Source: Chloroflexota bacterium
Lineage (GTDB): Bacteria > Chloroflexota > Anaerolineae > Promineifilales > Promineifilaceae
Assembly (NCBI GenBank): GCA_024223125.1
Contig: JAAEOP010000300.1
Span: 1 to 14,674 of the forward strand
Length of the DNA: 14,674 bases
Direction: 5' to 3'
The notes under the pieces are model-generated. The model saw only the letters and a program-made list of their open reading frames with translations, had not been told where the DNA came from and searched no databases. Below are positions 14,081-14,674 of the stretch, one piece after another. Each line of letters starts with the position of its first letter. Position 1 is the first letter of the stretch. The position numbers and the translations under genes are program-made.

Positions 14081-14674
14081 ATGGCTACGGGAATCTCCAA
14101 AACAAAATGGAGCGGGCATGAGGTCAATAATCAAGAGAGTTCTCAAATGGCAACGTTGTCGTACCCTAACAAGCTCTCGGAACAACAAATACTGGCGACT
14201 CCTCCCGGCCGTTACAGCATATTAAATCAAGTTGATAACTTGTCTGGGAGATTGTTTTATGATGACAACCTCCCAGTTTTGTCATTCTTGCGGAATGACC
14301 CGACGCTGTTTGGCAAAGTCCAACTTGTCTACATTGATCCACCCTACGCTACAGGGAGTGTTTTTAAGTCCAGAAAGCAAAAAGATGCGTATATTGACAC
14401 ATTGACCGGAACGGAATACTTAGAGTTCATGCGTCACAGACTCATATTTTTGCGCGAACTTTTGTCCGACGACGGATCTATTTACGTCCACCTTGACCAA
14501 AACATGGCCTTTCATGTGAAGGTATTGCTGGACGAAATTTTTGGCCCCAGAAATTTCCGAAATTTGATAACACGTAAAAAATCTAATCCGAAAAATTACA
14601 CTCGTAAAACCTTTGGGAATATTTCTGACTTCATACTGTTTTATACAAAGTCAGCAACTTATGTGTGGAACAGA
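14081..14674 (+). CDS. Site-specific DNA methyltransferase (adenine-N6/cytosine-N4), 3' end missing
   Basis: 198 codons are in the window with no stop. RLFYDDNLPVLSFL (residues 57-70) is the pre-motif of Mod-like methyltransferases, and DPPYATGS (86-93) is catalytic motif IV. FMRHRLIFLRELLSDDGSIYVHLDQN (motif V-VI region) follows. Motif I (FxGxG) must lie further downstream, so the order IV-then-I makes it a beta-class or Type III Mod-like enzyme that transfers a methyl group from AdoMet to an adenine (or cytosine-N4). The target is not readable. ATG at 14081 with AGGA at 14071-14074 is the likely start, 8 bases after the stop of the broken partner gene; ATG at 14147 is an alternative. With the partner broken, it would act as an orphan methyltransferase. 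Confidence 0.92.
   Translation, partial: MATGISKTKWSGHEVNNQESSQMATLSYPNKLSEQQILATPPGRYSILNQVDNLSGRLFYDDNLPVLSFLRNDPTLFGKVQLVYIDPPYATGSVFKSRKQKDAYIDTLTGTEYLEFMRHRLIFLRELLSDDGSIYVHLDQNMAFHVKVLLDEIFGPRNFRNLITRKKSNPKNYTRKTFGNISDFILFYTKSATYVWNR

Noticed and set aside
1..14674. CRISPR array, tRNA or rRNA gene
   Set aside because: No regularly spaced direct repeats with unique spacers and no cloverleaf or rRNA-like stretch was seen; the repeats present are inverted, tandem or dispersed.

Overview
The window looks like a chromosomal segment of a Gram-negative-like or Chloroflexota-type bacterium; the Anaerolineae or a neighbouring class of Chloroflexota is my best guess. The guess rests on the gene set (a giant ATPase/TPR/GAF/PAS histidine kinase, and a cytochrome c maturation cluster with a Cys-type CcmE and a zinc-ribbon CcmI-like protein). 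It also rests on a strikingly over-represented palindrome: I counted by hand about 50 copies of CGGCCG, over 20 of them as ACGGCCGT. No rRNA or tRNA gene is visible, so the placement is an inference.

Layout. (1) 2-4114, the C-terminal part of a very large sensor histidine kinase that starts upstream of the window. (2) 4142-4415, a 274-bp element without a transposase whose ends carry two inverted pairs of a ~20-bp repeat. It sits directly in front of a lone hypE (4431-5507). (3) On the minus strand, reading leftwards from 7567: a DinB-like protein, a YgfZ-type folate-binding Fe-S protein and a HigA-type antitoxin without its HigB toxin. The higA 3' end is built into a mosaic of inverted repeats. 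(4) From a good promoter at 7771-7800: a DUF2007-like protein, ccmE, ccmF, ccmH, a TlpA/CcmG-type thioredoxin and a CcmI-like zinc-ribbon protein. These serve System I cytochrome c maturation: CcmE passes heme to CcmF, while the thioredoxin and CcmH reduce the apocytochrome cysteines. The heme exporter genes ccmABCD are not in the window. (5) 12600 to the end is an accessory island: a DUF433 antitoxin, a truncated partner toxin, a broken gene that is probably a restriction endonuclease, and the 5' part of an adenine/cytosine-N4 DNA methyltransferase running off the window end.

Two base-for-base identical 103-bp miniature elements occur, one between ccmE and ccmF and one inside the putative endonuclease gene. 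Each is flanked by its own perfect 10-bp target duplication, and their ends resemble those of IS4-family elements. The endonuclease gene also carries an independent apparent frameshift, so the restriction-modification locus looks to have lost its nuclease while keeping the methyltransferase.

Spacers inside the ccm operon consist of short iterated units (AATTGACAATTG-like and TTGCA-like), and the three genes after them lack a clear Shine-Dalgarno sequence.
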